From: Bradyrhizobium glycinis
GTDB lineage: Bacteria > Pseudomonadota > Alphaproteobacteria > Rhizobiales > Xanthobacteraceae
Assembly (NCBI RefSeq): GCF_016031655.1
Contig: NZ_JACCHQ010000032.1
Span: forward strand, 1 to 64,000
Direction: 5' to 3'
Length of the DNA stretch: 64,000 nucleotides
How positions within the stretch are numbered: the first letter of the stretch is position 1; each line of letters begins with the position of its first letter. Positions 44,123-53,301 of this stretch are shown here, one piece after another. The translations under genes were made by a program, and so were the position numbers. The notes under the pieces were generated by a model that saw nothing but the letters and a program-made list of their open reading frames with translations, made no database searches and was not told where the DNA came from.

Positions 44123-44896
44123 ATGTTCAAGGTACGCGTCATCCCCTGCCTCGACGTCAAGGACGGCCGCGTCGTCAAGGGCGTCAACTTCGTCGATCTC
44201 AGGGATGCCGGCGATCCCGTCGAAGCCGCGATCGCTTATGACGCGGCCGGCGCCGACGAGCTCACCTTCCTCGACATCACCGCGACCCACGAGAACCGCG
44301 GCATCATGCTGGACGTGGTCCGACGCACGGCGGAAGCCTGCTTCATGCCTGTCACCGTCGGCGGCGGCGTGCGCGAGGTCAACGACATCAAGACGCTGCT
44401 GCGCGCCGGTGCCGACAAGGTCTCGATCAACAGCGCCGCAGTATCCCGCCGCGAATTCGTCAAGGAAGCGGCCGAAAAATTCGGCGAGCAATGTGTGGTG
44501 GTCGCGATCGACGCCAAGCGGGTCAAGCGTCCGGGCGGCGACCGCTGGGAGATCTTCACCCATGGCGGGCGCAACTCCACCGGCATCGACGCGATCGAAT
44601 ACGCGCAAGAGGTGGTTTCCCTCGGCGCCGGGGAGATCCTGCTCACATCGATGGACCGCGACGGCACGCGGCAGGGATTCGACATTCCGCTGACCCGCGC
44701 GATCGCCGACAGCGTACCCGTTCCCGTGATCGCCTCGGGCGGCGTCGGCAATCTCGACCATCTCGTCGACGGTATCCGCGACGGGCACGCCACGGCGGTG
44801 CTGGCGGCTTCGATCTTCCATTTCGGGGAATTCACCATCCGTGAGGCCAAGGAGCACATGGCGCGGCGTGGGCTGCCGATGCGCCTGGATGCCTGA
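44123..44896 (+). CDS. hisF: Imidazole glycerol phosphate synthase cyclase subunit HisF
   Basis: 257-residue TIM barrel. Catalytic D11 is in VRVIPCLDVKDGRVVKG and the second Asp in VVVAIDAKRV. VGGGVREVNDI and IASGGVGNLDHL bind phosphate. It combines HisH-derived ammonia with PRFAR to give ImGP and AICAR. It follows hisA by three bases. Confidence 0.98.
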   Translation: MFKVRVIPCLDVKDGRVVKGVNFVDLRDAGDPVEAAIAYDAAGADELTFLDITATHENRGIMLDVVRRTAEACFMPVTVGGGVREVNDIKTLLRAGADKVSINSAAVSRREFVKEAAEKFGEQCVVVAIDAKRVKRPGGDRWEIFTHGGRNSTGIDAIEYAQEVVSLGAGEILLTSMDRDGTRQGFDIPLTRAIADSVPVPVIASGGVGNLDHLVDGIRDGHATAVLAASIFHFGEFTIREAKEHMARRGLPMRLDA

Positions 44897-44986
44897 CGAC
44901 TCCCGTTCGTAACGATGCTACATTGGCGGATGGAGATGGCCGCCGTGGCCAAATCTGTTGCCAAGCGTGTTTTTCGAGTGAGTCCG

Positions 44987-45310
44987 ATGCCGCGTTTCAC
45001 GATCCATGATCTGGCCGAGACCATCGACGCCCGCGCGGCGTCCGGCGGCGAAGCATCGTATACCCGCAAGCTGCTCGACAAAGGCCCCGAGCATTGCGCC
45101 AAGAAGTTCGGCGAGGAGGCAGTCGAAACCGTAATCGCTGCAATCGAAAACGATCGCGCGCACCTGATCGCTGAAAGTGCCGACCTGCTCTATCATTTCC
45201 TTGTGCTACTGAAGGCCCGCGGCATAAAGCTGGAAGAGGTCGAGGCCGCGCTGGACAAGCGGACCTCGATGTCGGGGCTGGAAGAGAAGGCGTCGCGCAA
45301 GGGCGGCTAG
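44987..45310 (+). CDS. hisE: Phosphoribosyl-ATP pyrophosphatase
   Basis: 107-residue MazG-fold enzyme for the second step of histidine synthesis. The core EHCAKKFGEEAVETVIAAIE and ESADLLYHFLVLLKARG holds the metal-binding acids. I chose the ATG at 44987 (MPRFTIHDLAETIDARAAS), since related HisE proteins begin there. ATGs at 44933 and 44939 in frame are alternatives adding a basic N-terminus. hisI (cyclohydrolase) is not in the window. Confidence 0.94.
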   Translation: MPRFTIHDLAETIDARAASGGEASYTRKLLDKGPEHCAKKFGEEAVETVIAAIENDRAHLIAESADLLYHFLVLLKARGIKLEEVEAALDKRTSMSGLEEKASRKGG

Positions 45311-45346
45311 GCAAGGGCGAATAGATCGCAACGGAAAGGCGGCGTC

Positions 45347-46303
45347 ATGGATATCCGCGCACCCGAGCAGCAGTACAATCCCTACCGCGTCTATACGCGC
45401 GAGCAATGGGCGCGGCTGCGCGACGATACGCCGATGACGCTGGAGCCGGGCGAGTTCGACCGGCTGCGCTCGCTGCACGACCGCCTCGACCTGCAGGAGG
45501 TCGAGGACATTTATCTGCCGCTGTCGCGCCTGTTGTCGATCTACGTCGACGCGACGCAGCGGCTGTATTACGCCGAGCGCCAGTTCCTCAACATCCGGGA
45601 TCGCAAGGTGCCCTACATCATCGGCGTCGCCGGCTCGGTGGCGGTCGGGAAATCCACCACGGCACGTGTGCTCCAGGCGCTCCTGGCACGCTGGTCGCCG
45701 CGGCCGAAGGTCGAGCTGATCACCACGGACGGATTTCTCTATCCCAACGCGGTGCTCGAGCGTCAGGGCATCATGCAGAAGAAGGGTTTCCCGGAGAGCT
45801 ACGATCTGCCGCTGCTGCTCAGCTTCCTCTCCGATATCAAGTCCGGCCGCGGCCACGTGCGCGCGCCGGTCTATTCGCATCTGACCTACGACATCGTGCC
45901 GAACCAATGGGCCGAGATCGACCAGCCCGACATCCTGATCGTCGAAGGCGTCAATGTGCTGCAGACCGGCAAGCTGCCGCGCGACGGCAAGGCGGTGCCG
46001 GTGGTTTCCGACTTCTTCGATTTCTCGGTCTATATCGACGCCGACGAAGCGGCGCTGCGGCAATGGTACATCAAGCGCTTCCTGGCGCTGCGCGACACCG
46101 CGTTCACCGATCCAAAATCCTACTTCAACCGCTATGCGCTGTTGTCGGACGAGGAAGCCACCGCCACCGCGATCGCGATCTGGGAGCGCACCAACCTCGC
46201 CAATCTCGAGGACAACATCCTGCCGACCCGGCCGCGTGCGACGCTGATCCTCAAGAAGGGCGCCGACCATACGGTGGAGAGCGTGGCGCTCAGACGGCTG
46301 TAA
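45347..46303 (+). CDS. coaA: Pantothenate kinase (type I)
   Basis: 318-residue P-loop kinase for the first committed step of CoA synthesis. Walker A GVAGSVAVGKST is at 93-104. LITTDGFLYPNAVLE, KKGFPESYD and the VYSHLTYDIVPNQ substrate loop are diagnostic, with DILIVEGVNVLQ as Walker B. It directly follows hisE, a widely kept alphaproteobacterial arrangement. Confidence 0.97.
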   Translation: MDIRAPEQQYNPYRVYTREQWARLRDDTPMTLEPGEFDRLRSLHDRLDLQEVEDIYLPLSRLLSIYVDATQRLYYAERQFLNIRDRKVPYIIGVAGSVAVGKSTTARVLQALLARWSPRPKVELITTDGFLYPNAVLERQGIMQKKGFPESYDLPLLLSFLSDIKSGRGHVRAPVYSHLTYDIVPNQWAEIDQPDILIVEGVNVLQTGKLPRDGKAVPVVSDFFDFSVYIDADEAALRQWYIKRFLALRDTAFTDPKSYFNRYALLSDEEATATAIAIWERTNLANLEDNILPTRPRATLILKKGADHTVESVALRRL

Positions 46304-46405
46304 GCGCGCCGGACAGCCGAGCCGATTGCAATTTTCCGGCTGAGTATCTTTTGATGCAGACCGACAAAGGGTATTCCGATATGGCCTTCGAAAACGTGAG
46401 GGGCC

Positions 46406-46645
46406 ATGGTTGATCGTCTCAGAAGCGCTGCAGAGCATCTTGAAGCGCCGACATGTCCAGACTGCCACGTCGAGATGAAGTGGTTCCGCTCGGAATTGCT
46501 CACGGACGAGCCGACCCCAGTCATCGCGCATCTCTTCGTGTGCCCGCATTGCAAGCGCGCCGCACAGGCAAATACCGTCTTCCGGAGAGGCCAGACGACG
46601 CCCGACAGGCTATCTGCACCGCGCTTTATTGCCTCTGCTGCATGA
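46406..46645 (+). CDS. Small Cys4 zinc-ribbon-like protein
   Basis: 79 residues. CPDC (about 17-20) and CPHC (about 46-49) are spaced like a minimal zinc ribbon, with an aromatic/acidic segment EMKWFRSELLTDEPTPVIAHLFVC between. I recall similar short hypothetical proteins in Bradyrhizobium, but no function. The ATG at 46406 lacks a strong ribosome site. It lies between coaA and a convergent permease gene. Confidence 0.6.
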   Translation: MVDRLRSAAEHLEAPTCPDCHVEMKWFRSELLTDEPTPVIAHLFVCPHCKRAAQANTVFRRGQTTPDRLSAPRFIASAA

Positions 46646-46690
46646 CATGCTGCGATCGACCGATCGCCCGCTCCAGGCCCGGCATGACGA

Positions 46691-47749
46691 TCATTTCGGG
46701 GACCCCTGTTGCGACTTCGAGACGACGAAGATGTGCCACGTCGTCAGAAACATCGCAGCGACGAGCGGGCCGATGACGAAGCCGTTCGCGCCGAACGTCG
46801 CAAGGCCGCCCAGGGTGGCAAGCAGCACGACATAGCTCGGCATCTGGATCGACTGGCCGACCAGGATCGGGCGGAGAAAATTGTCCGCAAGGCCGATCAC
46901 GAAAGTGCCGAAAGCGAGCAGGATGAGGCCCTTAGTGACGGCGCCTGCCACGAGCAGATAGAGCGCGACCGGAACCCAGACCAGGGCGGAGCCGAGGACG
47001 GGCAGAAGTGAAAGCAGCGCCATGACGGCGCCCGCCAGCAGCGGCGCAGTCAGCCCGAGCACCCAGAAGATCAGCCCGCCAAGCGCTCCCTGGATCATTG
47101 CAACCAGGATGATGCCCTTGATCGTCCCGCGAACCGACAGGGTGAACGCATCCAGGATCTCGGCGGTATGGCTCGCACGCAGCGGCAGCGCGCTCCGGAT
47201 GCGCAGGTTCAGTTCGTCACCGTCGCGCAGGAAGAAGAACAGCAGGTACAGCATCACGAGCAGGCTCGCGACAAACTCCACGGTCAACTGGCCGATATTG
47301 ATCGCGTGCCCCGCCAGTTGCTGTCCGGCCGGGACCACCAGGCTCGACAGGCGTTCTTTCAGGGCCGTCAGATCGATGCCAGCCAGGCGATCCGAGATGG
47401 AAGCGGCCCAGCCCGGCAGCGCGGCTTTCAGCTGCTGCAGGGGATGCGCCAGATTGATCTCGCCACTTTGGACGCGCTGAACCAGCTCGCCTCCCTGGTC
47501 GATGAGCGAAGCGATCACGATGGCGACGGGGATCAGGACCATGACGACCACGACGACGACAGTGAAAAGTGCCGCAAGGTTGCGCCGTTTCGGAAACGTT
47601 TCCAGGCAACGCCGATAGAACGGCGCGAAGATGATCGCCAGCAGCGTGGCCCACAACACAGCGCCGGAGAACGGCCAAAGCAGCCAACCGAACGCGAGTG
47701 AGATCACGCCAAGCCAGACGAGGAATGAGCGGCTTTCCGATGTCCTCAC
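46691..47749 (-). CDS. AI-2E-family transporter (TqsA/PerM-like permease)
   Basis: 352 residues with seven or eight membrane segments: WLGVISLAFGWLLWPFSGAVLWATLLAIIF at the N-terminus, a large central extramembrane domain (about 75-145), and the family signature LPVLGSALVWVPVALYLL followed by GLADNFLRPILVGQ. Family proteins export autoinducer-2 or act as Na+/H+ antiporters, so the cargo cannot be read from sequence. It appears monocistronic. Confidence 0.9.
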   Translation of the reverse strand: MRTSESRSFLVWLGVISLAFGWLLWPFSGAVLWATLLAIIFAPFYRRCLETFPKRRNLAALFTVVVVVVMVLIPVAIVIASLIDQGGELVQRVQSGEINLAHPLQQLKAALPGWAASISDRLAGIDLTALKERLSSLVVPAGQQLAGHAINIGQLTVEFVASLLVMLYLLFFFLRDGDELNLRIRSALPLRASHTAEILDAFTLSVRGTIKGIILVAMIQGALGGLIFWVLGLTAPLLAGAVMALLSLLPVLGSALVWVPVALYLLVAGAVTKGLILLAFGTFVIGLADNFLRPILVGQSIQMPSYVVLLATLGGLATFGANGFVIGPLVAAMFLTTWHIFVVSKSQQGSPK

Positions 47750-47862
47750 GTGCTTGCCGGCCTCCCGTCGCTACTTGCCCGACGTGCTAGCACATGACAG
47801 CGGCGGGGCGGCAAGTTTCGCCCCGCCTCCGTCGCGCCGGCGGCGGGATCAGATGAGGCCTG

Positions 47863-48492
47863 TCACTTGCCGGCTTTTGCGGCCCAATCGGCCATCTTGA
47901 TGCGGCCCGCAAAGGTGGCGGGACCAGGGGCGCCGGCCTTGTAGACGAAGGCCTCGCCTTCATGGACGTCGCCCGCGTCCTTGCCGAAGGCATCGGCGAT
48001 GTTGGTCTTGTGGGTGACCAGGACCGTGTTGGTGCCGGCCTGCGGCGGCGCATCGACGAGCTGACGCACGGCCTGCCCGGCCTTGGCATTGGCGCCGGTC
48101 GGGTTTGCCATTCCCGATGCGCTGGCGTTGCTGCTGTCGGTCAACGCATCTACCGGCTTGACCTCGCGGCCGGAGATCAGTTTGCCGGCCTCGACCGCGC
48201 GGTTCAGGCGGCTGGTGTAGACGTCACCGATGGGGATCGCGAGGTCCTTGATCGCCGTCCCGATCAGGCGCGCCGCCTCCCTGCCCTTCTCGCTGAGCTG
48301 ACGCTGGGCGCTCATGTCGTCGAACTTGAAGGGGTAGACATCCTTCTGGCTGTCGTCGGTCGCGGTGTGACGGAAAATCAGGACATAGCCGCCCTGCTTG
48401 AGCGACGAGATGAGGTCCGGTGTATCGGCGGCTGCGTGCCGAGAGATTCCAGCGAGGAGGACAATCAGGACAAGGCGGCAAAGCACGTTCAT
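47863..48492 (-). CDS. Periplasmic histidine phosphatase superfamily protein
   Basis: 209 residues from the ATG at 48492. The signal peptide ends RHAAADTP. The phosphohistidine motif is R41-H42-T43 (VLIFRHTATDDS), with LSEKGREAARLIGTAI and VYTSRLNRAVEAG as the second Arg region and VLVTHKTNIADAFG as the late His. The motif is RHT rather than RHG. Substrate unknown; possibly a broad phosphatase. It lies between the permease and the hybrid kinase, all on the minus strand. Confidence 0.87.
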   Translation of the reverse strand: MNVLCRLVLIVLLAGISRHAAADTPDLISSLKQGGYVLIFRHTATDDSQKDVYPFKFDDMSAQRQLSEKGREAARLIGTAIKDLAIPIGDVYTSRLNRAVEAGKLISGREVKPVDALTDSSNASASGMANPTGANAKAGQAVRQLVDAPPQAGTNTVLVTHKTNIADAFGKDAGDVHEGEAFVYKAGAPGPATFAGRIKMADWAAKAGK

Positions 48493-48575
48493 GCGCAAAA
48501 TCCTTTGTTGCAAATGGCCCCTCAAGGATCGTGACGCGCAACACGCGCGATTTCAATTGCGATCGTCGGACGAGA

Positions 48576-50843
48576 TCAGGTTCCCGTGAGATCCGGAACC
48601 GTCAGGTGTCGGGACGCGGCGAGGCCCGCCAGCGCCTCCTCGAGCTTCTCGCGGTCGAGCGGCTTGATCAGAAATCCGTTCATGCCCGCCTCGAAGCAGG
48701 CATAGCGATCCTCCACCAGCGTGTTGGCGGTGAGCGCCAGGATCGGCGTGTGCTGAGCGCCCAAGTGACCACCCAAGTGACCGCCTAAGGCGGCCTCGTG
48801 AGCGCGGATGCGCTTTGTCGCCTCGATGCCGTCGAGCTGCGGCATCTGGATGTCCATCAGCACGAGATCGTAGGGCGTGCCGGCCGATGAGGCGGCGAGC
48901 CAGGACTCCAGCGCGGCTTCGCCGTGGACGGCGATGACGACGCGATGGCCGAGCTTGGTCAGCAGCGAGCGCATCAGCAAGGCGTTGATCTCGTTGTCCT
49001 CGGCGACGAGGATCGACAGGCCTTTCGCGGGCGCGGCGCCAGCCGATGCCAGCGGCGGCTCCGGCGCGAGATCCGGCGAGGCGACCTCCGGCGTCAGGGC
49101 AAGGCGTGCGGCGAGCGAGGCCGCACGCAGCGGCTTCACCAGAAAGCCGGTGAAGGCCGGCGACAGCTTCTCGTGCCGCGAGCTCGACGTCAGCAGCACG
49201 AGGCGCTGCAAGGCATGCGCGCGGGCGGCCTCACCGAGATGATCGGCCATGGCTGGACCGATCGCACGATCGATCAGCACCGCGTGCCATGAGCGTTCCG
49301 GCAGCAACGCTTCGGCGACCGCCGCATCTGCAACCAGGCAGGTCTGGCCGCCCCAGCGTTCGAGGCGCCGCGCGATGAGCGAGGCTTCGATGCCGTCGGC
49401 GACGAGGAGCATCGACTTGCCGGTGAGGTCGGGGCTCGGAAATGCGGTTTGTCCCGCCCCGCCTTGCGACGGCGGAAGCGGCACCGCGACCTCGAAGGTC
49501 GAGCCCTTCCCCGGTTCGCTCGTGAGCGTGATGCGGCCGCCCATGCGCTTGACGATGCGCTCGCTGATGGCGAGGCCAAGTCCGGTGCCGCCATAGGTGC
49601 GGGCGACGCGCTCGTCGGCCTGCTCGAACTCGCGGAAGATGCGCTGCTGGGCCTCGGCTGCGATGCCGATGCCGGTGTCGCGAACCAGGAAGCTGATCTC
49701 GTTCGCCCAGATGCCGGGCTCGACGATCAGTGCCACGCCGCCGTTGCTCGTGAACTTGATGGCGTTGCCGGCGAGGTTGAGCAGCACCTGACGCAGCCGC
49801 GCGGCATCGCCGACCACTTCGAGCGGCAGGCGCTCGTCGACATAGGCGGCGATCTCGAGCGTCTTCGCCTGCGCGCGCGGCGCGAGCAGCTCGGTGATCT
49901 CCTCGATCAGGGTCGAGAGTGCGAAGGGACGTTGATCGAGGTCGAGCTTGCCGGCTTCGATCTTGGAATAGTCGAGCAGCTCCTCGATCAGAGCCATCAA
50001 GGCTTCGCCGGAGGTCTTCACCGCTCTGGCATAGGTCGCCTGCTCCGGCGTCAGATTGGTGTCGAGCAATAGGCCGCCCATGCCGATGATGCCGTTCAAT
50101 GGCGTGCGGATTTCGTGCGAGGCCATCGCCAGGAAGCGCGACTTGGCGCGGTTGGCGGCATCGGCCTGGTCGCGCGCGTCGGACAATGCGCGCTCGGTCT
50201 CGGTGCGGTCGGTGACGTCGCGTCCCACGCTCTGCAACTCGGCGGGCTGGCCAGCATCGCGGCGGACATAGCCCTCGCGCCAGGCGATCCAGCGCGCGCC
50301 GAGCGGCGTTGCGATCTTCTGGTCGTGAATGCGCGTGCCGCTGCTCTCGCGGGCGCTGTCGCCCTGCTCCAGCACGTCGAAATCGAAGCGCGTGCCGACC
50401 AGCGCGCTGCGCGCCTGCCCTGCGAGCGCGCAATAGGCCTCGTTGGCAAAGGTGATGCGGCCATCGGTAGCGCGTAGCACGATCAGGTCGCCCTGCTGCT
50501 CGAACAGGCTGCGGGCGCGCTCTTCCGCTTCCTTCAGCTCCCAATTGCGATCGATCAAGGCCTCATTGTGTGCGGCGAGCGTCCGTAGGCGTTTGCTAAC
50601 GAAGCGCAGGCGCATGCTCAGCGTCGCAAGGCCGAGGCAGGCGAGCGCGAACAGGAAGCTGGCGCCGATCGCAAAGGCGTGGGGATCGTAGCCGGAATTG
50701 TCGGACCGGCTGCCGGAGACGAAGCCATAGGCGCCGCCGAACGTCGCCGAGAAGATCATGAAGGAGCGGATCGCGAAGGCGAGCCTCGGATGCCGCCGCC
50801 TGAAGCGGCGCATGCGCACCTTGATCCGGAACGTCCGACTCAT
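48576..50843 (-). CDS. Hybrid sensor histidine kinase with pseudo-receiver and receiver
   Basis: 755 residues. Two membrane segments lie at about 22-42 and 57-77, with a very short periplasmic loop. A PAS domain (about 110-215) is followed by HisKA with H243 (FLAMASHEIRTPLNG) and HATPase (RVARTYGGTGLGLAISERIVKRMGG). A degenerate receiver (about 470-580) has ADGIEAS instead of the acidic pair. A complete receiver follows with phosphoacceptor D664 (LVLMDIQMP), acidic pair EDNE and KPLDREKL. No cognate Hpt or regulator is adjacent. A GGHL tandem repeat sits in the second receiver at about 687-694. Confidence 0.93.
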   Translation of the reverse strand: MSRTFRIKVRMRRFRRRHPRLAFAIRSFMIFSATFGGAYGFVSGSRSDNSGYDPHAFAIGASFLFALACLGLATLSMRLRFVSKRLRTLAAHNEALIDRNWELKEAEERARSLFEQQGDLIVLRATDGRITFANEAYCALAGQARSALVGTRFDFDVLEQGDSARESSGTRIHDQKIATPLGARWIAWREGYVRRDAGQPAELQSVGRDVTDRTETERALSDARDQADAANRAKSRFLAMASHEIRTPLNGIIGMGGLLLDTNLTPEQATYARAVKTSGEALMALIEELLDYSKIEAGKLDLDQRPFALSTLIEEITELLAPRAQAKTLEIAAYVDERLPLEVVGDAARLRQVLLNLAGNAIKFTSNGGVALIVEPGIWANEISFLVRDTGIGIAAEAQQRIFREFEQADERVARTYGGTGLGLAISERIVKRMGGRITLTSEPGKGSTFEVAVPLPPSQGGAGQTAFPSPDLTGKSMLLVADGIEASLIARRLERWGGQTCLVADAAVAEALLPERSWHAVLIDRAIGPAMADHLGEAARAHALQRLVLLTSSSRHEKLSPAFTGFLVKPLRAASLAARLALTPEVASPDLAPEPPLASAGAAPAKGLSILVAEDNEINALLMRSLLTKLGHRVVIAVHGEAALESWLAASSAGTPYDLVLMDIQMPQLDGIEATKRIRAHEAALGGHLGGHLGAQHTPILALTANTLVEDRYACFEAGMNGFLIKPLDREKLEEALAGLAASRHLTVPDLTGT

Positions 50844-50960
50844 CGCAACCGACCCTTGCCTGAAACCCCCGCCGCCGCGTGCGACGATGGCCCGCCGACC
50901 TTGCGAACAGCTTGCGGCGGTGACGCCGCCTCCGAACAGGGTTGACGAGGTGTTAACCGA

Positions 50961-51428
50961 TCAGAGCGACGCCGCCTGGAAGCGGCCGTGGCCGCCACGA
51001 GCGCCGACGATCAGCGCCGCCGCCTCGCGCGGCGAGAACGTCTTCGAGCGCACATAGATTCGGTAATCCGCCGGTCCTTCACTGGAGAGATAGACCACCT
51101 GGCCGCCATCGACCGGCTGCGCGGCGATCGAAACGAGACGCGTCGAGGGACTAGCCTGGCAGGAGTCCGGCTCGGAGCCGAGGCCGTCGTCGACCACGGC
51201 GAAATCCGCAGCGTCGGCATCCTCAGTGATCTGGACCCGCACCGTGGCCCGCGCGGGATCGTCGGTGAAGGCGACATGCACGCCGGCGGTCCAGAACAGT
51301 GAGGTGAGCGCGACCGATGTGTCGCCCAGCGCGATGCAGGGATGCGACACCGATCCGATCTCGGCGCGGGCGAACACCGCAGCCGCGAACAGGGGAACCG
51401 CCGAGGCCAGGAACTTGAAACGCAACAT
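50961..51428 (-). CDS. Secreted hypothetical protein
   Basis: 155 residues with a clear signal peptide (MLRFKFLASAVPLFAAAVFARAEIG). The mature part contains DDPARATVRVQITEDADAADFAVVDD and QVVYLSSEGPADYRIYVRSK. Two Cys (in HPCIALG and PDSCQAS) may form a disulphide. The SRXF-like C-terminal helix has EAAALIVGARG. I do not recognise a family with known function. It is flanked by the hybrid kinase and comM on the same strand. Confidence 0.72.
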   Translation of the reverse strand: MLRFKFLASAVPLFAAAVFARAEIGSVSHPCIALGDTSVALTSLFWTAGVHVAFTDDPARATVRVQITEDADAADFAVVDDGLGSEPDSCQASPSTRLVSIAAQPVDGGQVVYLSSEGPADYRIYVRSKTFSPREAAALIVGARGGHGRFQAASL

Positions 51429-51535
51429 GACGCTCTACTCGCTAGGCCCGGGAACTCACAACCGAAACGCGTCGGGCCTTATGGTTTGCAGAGCGTAAAG
51501 GAAAGTCGTTACCGCCGGGTTGATGCGTGGAATGA

Positions 51536-53074
51536 TCAAGCCAGCTGCCGCACATCCTCCGCGAGTGCGCGGTAGGACAGCGCTTCGGCGAGGTGCAGCC
51601 GGCCGATCTTGTCGGCATGGTCGAGATCGGCCAGCGTGCGCGCCACCCGGAGCACGCGGTGATAGCCGCGCGCCGACAGGCGCATCGTCTCCGCGGCATC
51701 GCGCAGCAGTTTGGCGCCTTGCGCGTCCGGCTTTGCGATCTCCTCCAGCACGGAAGCGGGGGCTTCGGCGTTGGTGCGGACATGGGGCAGGCCTGCATCC
51801 GCATAGCGCGCCAGCTGGATGTCGCGCGCCGCCGCCACACGGGCGGCGACCTCGGCCGATCCTTCCAACGGCGGCGGCAGGATCAGGTCGGCGGCGGTCA
51901 CCGCCGGCACTTCGATGCGCAGATCGATGCGGTCCATCAGCGGACCGGAGATGCGCGCTTGGTAATCGCCGGTGCAGCGGTCGATGCGGCCGCGCTTGCA
52001 GGCATAGCCGGGCTCGAACGCGTTGCCGCAGCGGCAGGGATTCATCGCCGCGACCAGCATGAAGCGGGCAGGGTAGGTGACGCGATGATTGGCGCGCGAC
52101 ACCGCGACCTCGCCGTTCTCCAGCGGCTGGCGCAGCGAATCCAGCACGCGCGGATCGAACTCCGGCAATTCGTCGAGGAACAGCACGCCCTGATGCGCCA
52201 GCGAGATCTCGCCGGGCTTGGCGCGCGCGCCGCCGCCGGTGAGCGCCGCCATGCTGGCGGAATGATGTGGCGAGCGGAACGGGCGCCGCGCCGTCAGCGC
52301 GCCGCCTTCGATCTCGCCGGCAACGGAGGCGATCATCGAGACCTCGAGCAGCTCGCTTGGCGAGAGCGGCGGCAGGATCGAGGGCAGGCGCGCGGCCAGC
52401 ATCGATTTGCCCGCGCCCGGCGCGCCGATCATGAGCAGATGATGCCCGCCGGCGGCCGCGATCTCCAGCGCGCGCTTGGCGCTTTCCTGGCCCTTGATGT
52501 CGCGCAGGTCGAGTGTCGAGGCGGCGGCCTCGTGCACCTTCGGTGTCGGCCGCGACAGCACCTGCGTGCCCTTGAAATGGTTGGCGATCTGGATCAGCGA
52601 GTGTGCGGCAATGATCTGGATGTCCGGGCTCGCCCACGCCGCTTCGGAGCCGCAGGACGCCGGGCAGATCAGCCCTTCCTCGCGCATATTGGCGCCGATC
52701 GCGGCGGGCAGGACGCCGGCCACGGGCGCGATCGAGCCGTCGAGGCCGAGCTCGCCGAGCACGGTGAAGCCGGTCAGCGCATCCGGCGGGATCGCGCCGA
52801 TCGCCGCCATCAGCCCGAGCGCGATCGGCAGGTCGTAATGGCTGCCCTCCTTGGGCAGGTCGGCGGGCGCCAGATTGACGATGATCCGCCGCGCCGGCAG
52901 CGCCAGCCCCGAGGCGATCAGCGCCGAGCGCACCCGCTCGCGCGCCTCCGACACCGCCTTGTCCGGCAGGCCGACGATGGCGAACGCCGGCAGGCCGGGC
53001 GCGACCTGCACCTGCACGTCGACCGCGCGGGCCTCGATCCCCTCAAAGGCGACGGTTGAAACTCGCTGAACCAT
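51536..53074 (-). CDS. comM: ComM/YifB-family AAA+ ATPase (Mg-chelatase-like)
   Basis: 512 residues from the ATG at 53074. The N-terminal ChlI/Lon-like domain (RVSTVAFEGIEARAVDVQVQVAPGLPAFAIVGLPDKAV) precedes the AAA+ domain with Walker A GAPGAGKS at 217-224 and Walker B VLFLDELPEF. A four-Cys site at CRCG and GYACKRGR is followed by a C-terminal lid (LSARGYHRVLRVARTLADL). ComM is a branch-migration helicase that extends heteroduplex during integration of transformed DNA. A LexA-type box lies 60 bases upstream. Confidence 0.94.
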   Translation of the reverse strand: MVQRVSTVAFEGIEARAVDVQVQVAPGLPAFAIVGLPDKAVSEARERVRSALIASGLALPARRIIVNLAPADLPKEGSHYDLPIALGLMAAIGAIPPDALTGFTVLGELGLDGSIAPVAGVLPAAIGANMREEGLICPASCGSEAAWASPDIQIIAAHSLIQIANHFKGTQVLSRPTPKVHEAAASTLDLRDIKGQESAKRALEIAAAGGHHLLMIGAPGAGKSMLAARLPSILPPLSPSELLEVSMIASVAGEIEGGALTARRPFRSPHHSASMAALTGGGARAKPGEISLAHQGVLFLDELPEFDPRVLDSLRQPLENGEVAVSRANHRVTYPARFMLVAAMNPCRCGNAFEPGYACKRGRIDRCTGDYQARISGPLMDRIDLRIEVPAVTAADLILPPPLEGSAEVAARVAAARDIQLARYADAGLPHVRTNAEAPASVLEEIAKPDAQGAKLLRDAAETMRLSARGYHRVLRVARTLADLDHADKIGRLHLAEALSYRALAEDVRQLA

Positions 53075-53133
53075 GCCGAACCAGCCTGCCCATTGCTGCA
53101 ATTAGGGGTAGCAGAGCGCGGCCGGTTTCGCAA

Positions 53134-53148
53134 GAACAATACGGGAAC
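53134..53148 (-). promoter_or_regulatory. Putative LexA (SOS) box of comM
   Basis: GAAC-AATACGG-GAAC on the plus strand, that is GTTC-N7-GTTC read with comM. This is the alphaproteobacterial LexA direct-repeat consensus with exact spacing, 60 bases ahead of the comM ATG. Confidence 0.7.
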
Positions 53149-53301
53149 AATCGTTTGGCGGCGGTCAAGTCCTAACAAGGCGTAAACGCGACGCGGAGAC
53201 TACGTCTCGAATGCCACCGGCTCTCCTCAGCACATTCCAACGAATGTTCGCTACTCCTAGGCCTGCGGGATGGGCCGTGGTCTAACGGGTGAACAGTTCA
53301 A

